Below the pieces are notes generated by a model. That model saw nothing but the letters and a program-made list of their open reading frames with translations, was not told where the DNA came from and made no database searches. A stretch of DNA of 64,000 nt from JACMNW01 sp031406155 (GTDB taxonomy: Bacteria; Pseudomonadota; Alphaproteobacteria; Rhodobacterales; Rhodobacteraceae), in the NCBI GenBank assembly GCA_031406155.1, contig JANOGW010000058.1, positions 7,559 through 71,558 of the forward strand, given 5' to 3'. Below, piece after piece: positions 62,375-64,000 of the stretch; position 1 is the stretch's first letter; the number at the start of each line of letters is the position of its first letter. A program made the translations under genes and the position numbers.

Positions 62375-63286
62375 TTAGCCCCTGCTTTTCTTGCCGAATT
62401 CGACGATGATCCAAGGAACCAGAATGATGGCCGTCGCCAGCAGCAGCACCGAAGACGCCGCCGTACCCTGCGCAAGCGCACCAACAAACAGCTTTTCGTA
62501 GATGTACATCGAGGGCACTTGCGACGAATTGCCCGGGCCGCCCTGGGTCATTGCCACCACCAGATCGTAAACCCGCACCGACCCTGACGCCACAATGACG
62601 AAGATCGTGATCATCACAGGGCGCATCATCGGCACCACGATCTGCAGATAGATCCGCCATTTCGGAATGCCGTCAACGCGGGCTGCGCGCCAGATTTCGT
62701 CATCGATGCTGCGCAACCCCGCCAGCATCAGCGCCATCACAAGCCCGGTGCCCTGCCATAGGCCAGCAATGACGATCGTATAAATCGACATGTCGCGGTT
62801 GGTCAGCCAGTCGAAGGAAAAGCTGGCCCAACCCATATCGCGGACAGATTTTTCCAGCCCGAATGCCGGGTTCAGGATCCAGGCCCAGACCTTGCCAGTT
62901 ACGATAAAGGACAGCGCGAAGGGATACAGATAGATTGTGCGGAACACCCCCTCGGCGCGGATCTTCTGATCCATCAGCACCGCCAGCAAAAAGCCGATGA
63001 TGAAGGCAAAACCCGAAAAGAGAATGCCGTAGATCGCCAGATTGGTGATCGAGGTGATCCAGCGCGGCGTGTTCCACAGCCGTTCGTATTGCGCAAATCC
63101 GACAAAGGCATCGTAAAATTCACGCGGGGTGAAGATCGGCAGCGTCTTGATGTTGGTGAAGGACGAAGCGACTGTCCACATCGTGCTGCCGACAAAGACA
63201 ATCAGCACGATGAAGATCATCGGCGATGCGGCCAACTTGGAGGTCAAGTTCCGGAAAAGGCGGTTTGGCCGCTTCATTTCAGACAT
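62375..63286 (-). CDS. Sugar ABC transporter permease (MalF-type)
   Basis: A 303-residue permease with six hydrophobic segments and the EAA loop EIWRAARVDGIPKWRIYLQI near residue 210. It corresponds to the MalF-type partner of a CUT1 sugar transporter. GGGAAAAA lies upstream of the ATG at 63286; a GTG at 63301 is less likely. Follows the binding-protein gene after a 78-bp spacer containing a hairpin. Confidence 0.9.
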   Translation of the reverse strand: MSEMKRPNRLFRNLTSKLAASPMIFIVLIVFVGSTMWTVASSFTNIKTLPIFTPREFYDAFVGFAQYERLWNTPRWITSITNLAIYGILFSGFAFIIGFLLAVLMDQKIRAEGVFRTIYLYPFALSFIVTGKVWAWILNPAFGLEKSVRDMGWASFSFDWLTNRDMSIYTIVIAGLWQGTGLVMALMLAGLRSIDDEIWRAARVDGIPKWRIYLQIVVPMMRPVMITIFVIVASGSVRVYDLVVAMTQGGPGNSSQVPSMYIYEKLFVGALAQGTAASSVLLLATAIILVPWIIVEFGKKSRG

Positions 63287-63314
63287 CGTTGTTTTTCCCA
63301 CCCCGGTCGAACAC

Positions 63315-63336
63315 GGCCCGGCATTTCTGCCGGGCC
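63315..63336 (-). other. Intercistronic hairpin after the binding-protein gene
   Basis: GGCCCGGCA and TGCCGGGCC form a perfect 9-bp stem around a TTTC loop, between the binding-protein stop and the permease start. No T-run follows on the minus strand. Such hairpins often protect the abundant binding-protein mRNA and lower downstream expression. Confidence 0.55.
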
Positions 63337-63364
63337 GGTTGTCACATTGCGCCTGATCAGAAGA

Positions 63365-64000
63365 TCACTTCGGTGCCGCTTCGATGATCGCTGCGAACTG
63401 CTCCTGCGCATCCGCCGGCGTGATCGAGAGGTCCGAGAAGAACTCTTTCATCACGTCGTTGATCTGGTTGAGCGAGTCGCGATCCAGCATCTGCGAGTTG
63501 TTGGGGAACACTTTCGTGCCTTTGTCGAGAATCTCGAGGCCCTTCTGCATGCAGTCATTGGCCGCGGTCAGGTCCACGTCGGCGCGCATCGGCAGCGAGC
63601 CTTTCTTCAGGTTGAAGGCGACCTGAACTTCCTTGGTCACCATCATCGAGGCCATGGCCAGCTGTGCCTTGGTCACTTCGGGATCTTCGTTTTTCGGGAA
63701 GTAGAACACATCCCCGCCCGTTCCCAGAACCGGTTCGACGCCCAGACCCGGCAGGCAATCGAAGTCCTTGCCGGCAACCATGCCCGCCACGGCAAACTCG
63801 CCGCCAGCCCAGTCACCCATCACGTTGGCACCGGCCTTGCCCTGGATCACCAGCGCCACGGCGTCGTTCCACTGCGGAACGGTCGCTTTGGGATCGGCGA
63901 TCTGGCGCGCCTCGTCAATTGCCTTGAAGACGGCTGCGAATTCGGGACCGCGCGCCATCTCAAGGTTGCGGTCCTGGTAGACGGCCACGTAGTTGTCCAC
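63365..64000 (-). CDS. Extracellular sugar-binding protein, C-terminal part (runs off the window)
   Basis: The 211 codons up to the window edge encode the C-terminal half of a family 1 extracellular solute-binding protein: VIQGKAGANVMGDWAGGEFA, DCLPGLGVEPVLGTGG, KEVQVAFNLKKGSLPMRADV and a normal C-terminus. The signal peptide lies outside the window. It is the first of the operon genes in view and supplies substrate (likely manno-oligosaccharides) to the permeases. The window-edge GTG is not a real start. Confidence 0.88.
   Translation of the reverse strand: MDNYVAVYQDRNLEMARGPEFAAVFKAIDEARQIADPKATVPQWNDAVALVIQGKAGANVMGDWAGGEFAVAGMVAGKDFDCLPGLGVEPVLGTGGDVFYFPKNEDPEVTKAQLAMASMMVTKEVQVAFNLKKGSLPMRADVDLTAANDCMQKGLEILDKGTKVFPNNSQMLDRDSLNQINDVMKEFFSDLSITPADAQEQFAAIIEAAPK

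Overview
The window looks like chromosomal DNA of an alphaproteobacterium, most likely a member of the Rhodobacteraceae (Roseobacter group). Supporting signs are the high GC content, many GTG/TTG starts, ATGA-overlapping operons, a gbpR/chvE-gguABC sugar locus, a DUF1127 protein, and RTX and Hint-domain secreted proteins. No rRNA, tRNA, IS element, prophage or CRISPR array was seen. The family assignment is an inference from gene content; no 16S or marker search was possible.

Layout. 1-13.7 kb is mostly core metabolism: a partial methionine aminopeptidase, a CinA-type protein, a GNAT acetyltransferase, an OmpA-like protein, a LysR regulator, a small EF-hand protein, FadH (2,4-dienoyl-CoA reductase), two uncharacterised proteins, a lipoprotein, IlvD, an M23 peptidase and the pxpABC 5-oxoprolinase operon. 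13.9-19.8 kb carries two large RTX-type proteins without N-terminal signal peptides (one with PA14 and Hint domains, one with a beta-helix) and a LuxR-type response regulator. 20.1-36.1 kb is a compact 12-gene alginate-type exopolysaccharide operon: algD, alg8, alg44, algA, algG, algI, algJ, a small Sel1 protein, algX, algF, a 922-residue Sel1 protein and algL. 36.2-48.5 kb is a sugar-oxidation locus (HpaI-type aldolase, DHDPS-family enzyme, gbpR, chvE-gguAB transporter, gguC, arabonate dehydratase, Gfo/Idh sugar dehydrogenase, SMP-30 lactonase, 2-hydroxyacid dehydrogenase). 48.8-56.1 kb holds UDP-glucose dehydrogenase, an aldose-epimerase-like protein, a BTAD-regulator/alpha-beta-hydrolase fusion, small proteins and an ECF sigma/anti-sigma pair. 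56.1-64 kb, on the minus strand, is a beta-mannoside uptake and degradation operon (binding protein, two permeases, ATPase, GH2 beta-mannosidase, isomerase, oxidoreductase).

The most interesting system is the alginate-type operon. Polymerisation and O-acetylation functions look intact: the AlgD cysteine, the Alg8 Asp motifs, the AlgI His and the AlgJ/AlgX Ser-Asp-His sets are all present. Four accessory sites appear to be lost: the RxxxR/DxSxxG c-di-GMP motif in Alg44, the Zn-binding isomerase motif in AlgA, the DPHD epimerase motif in AlgG, and the catalytic His in AlgL (NNH to NNL). No AlgE porin gene is visible. This suggests an O-acetylated, mannuronan-like polymer made by a rewired alginate machine, possibly working with the adjacent RTX proteins and LuxR regulator. 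This interpretation rests on reading motifs by eye against remembered family sequences and has not been tested by alignment.
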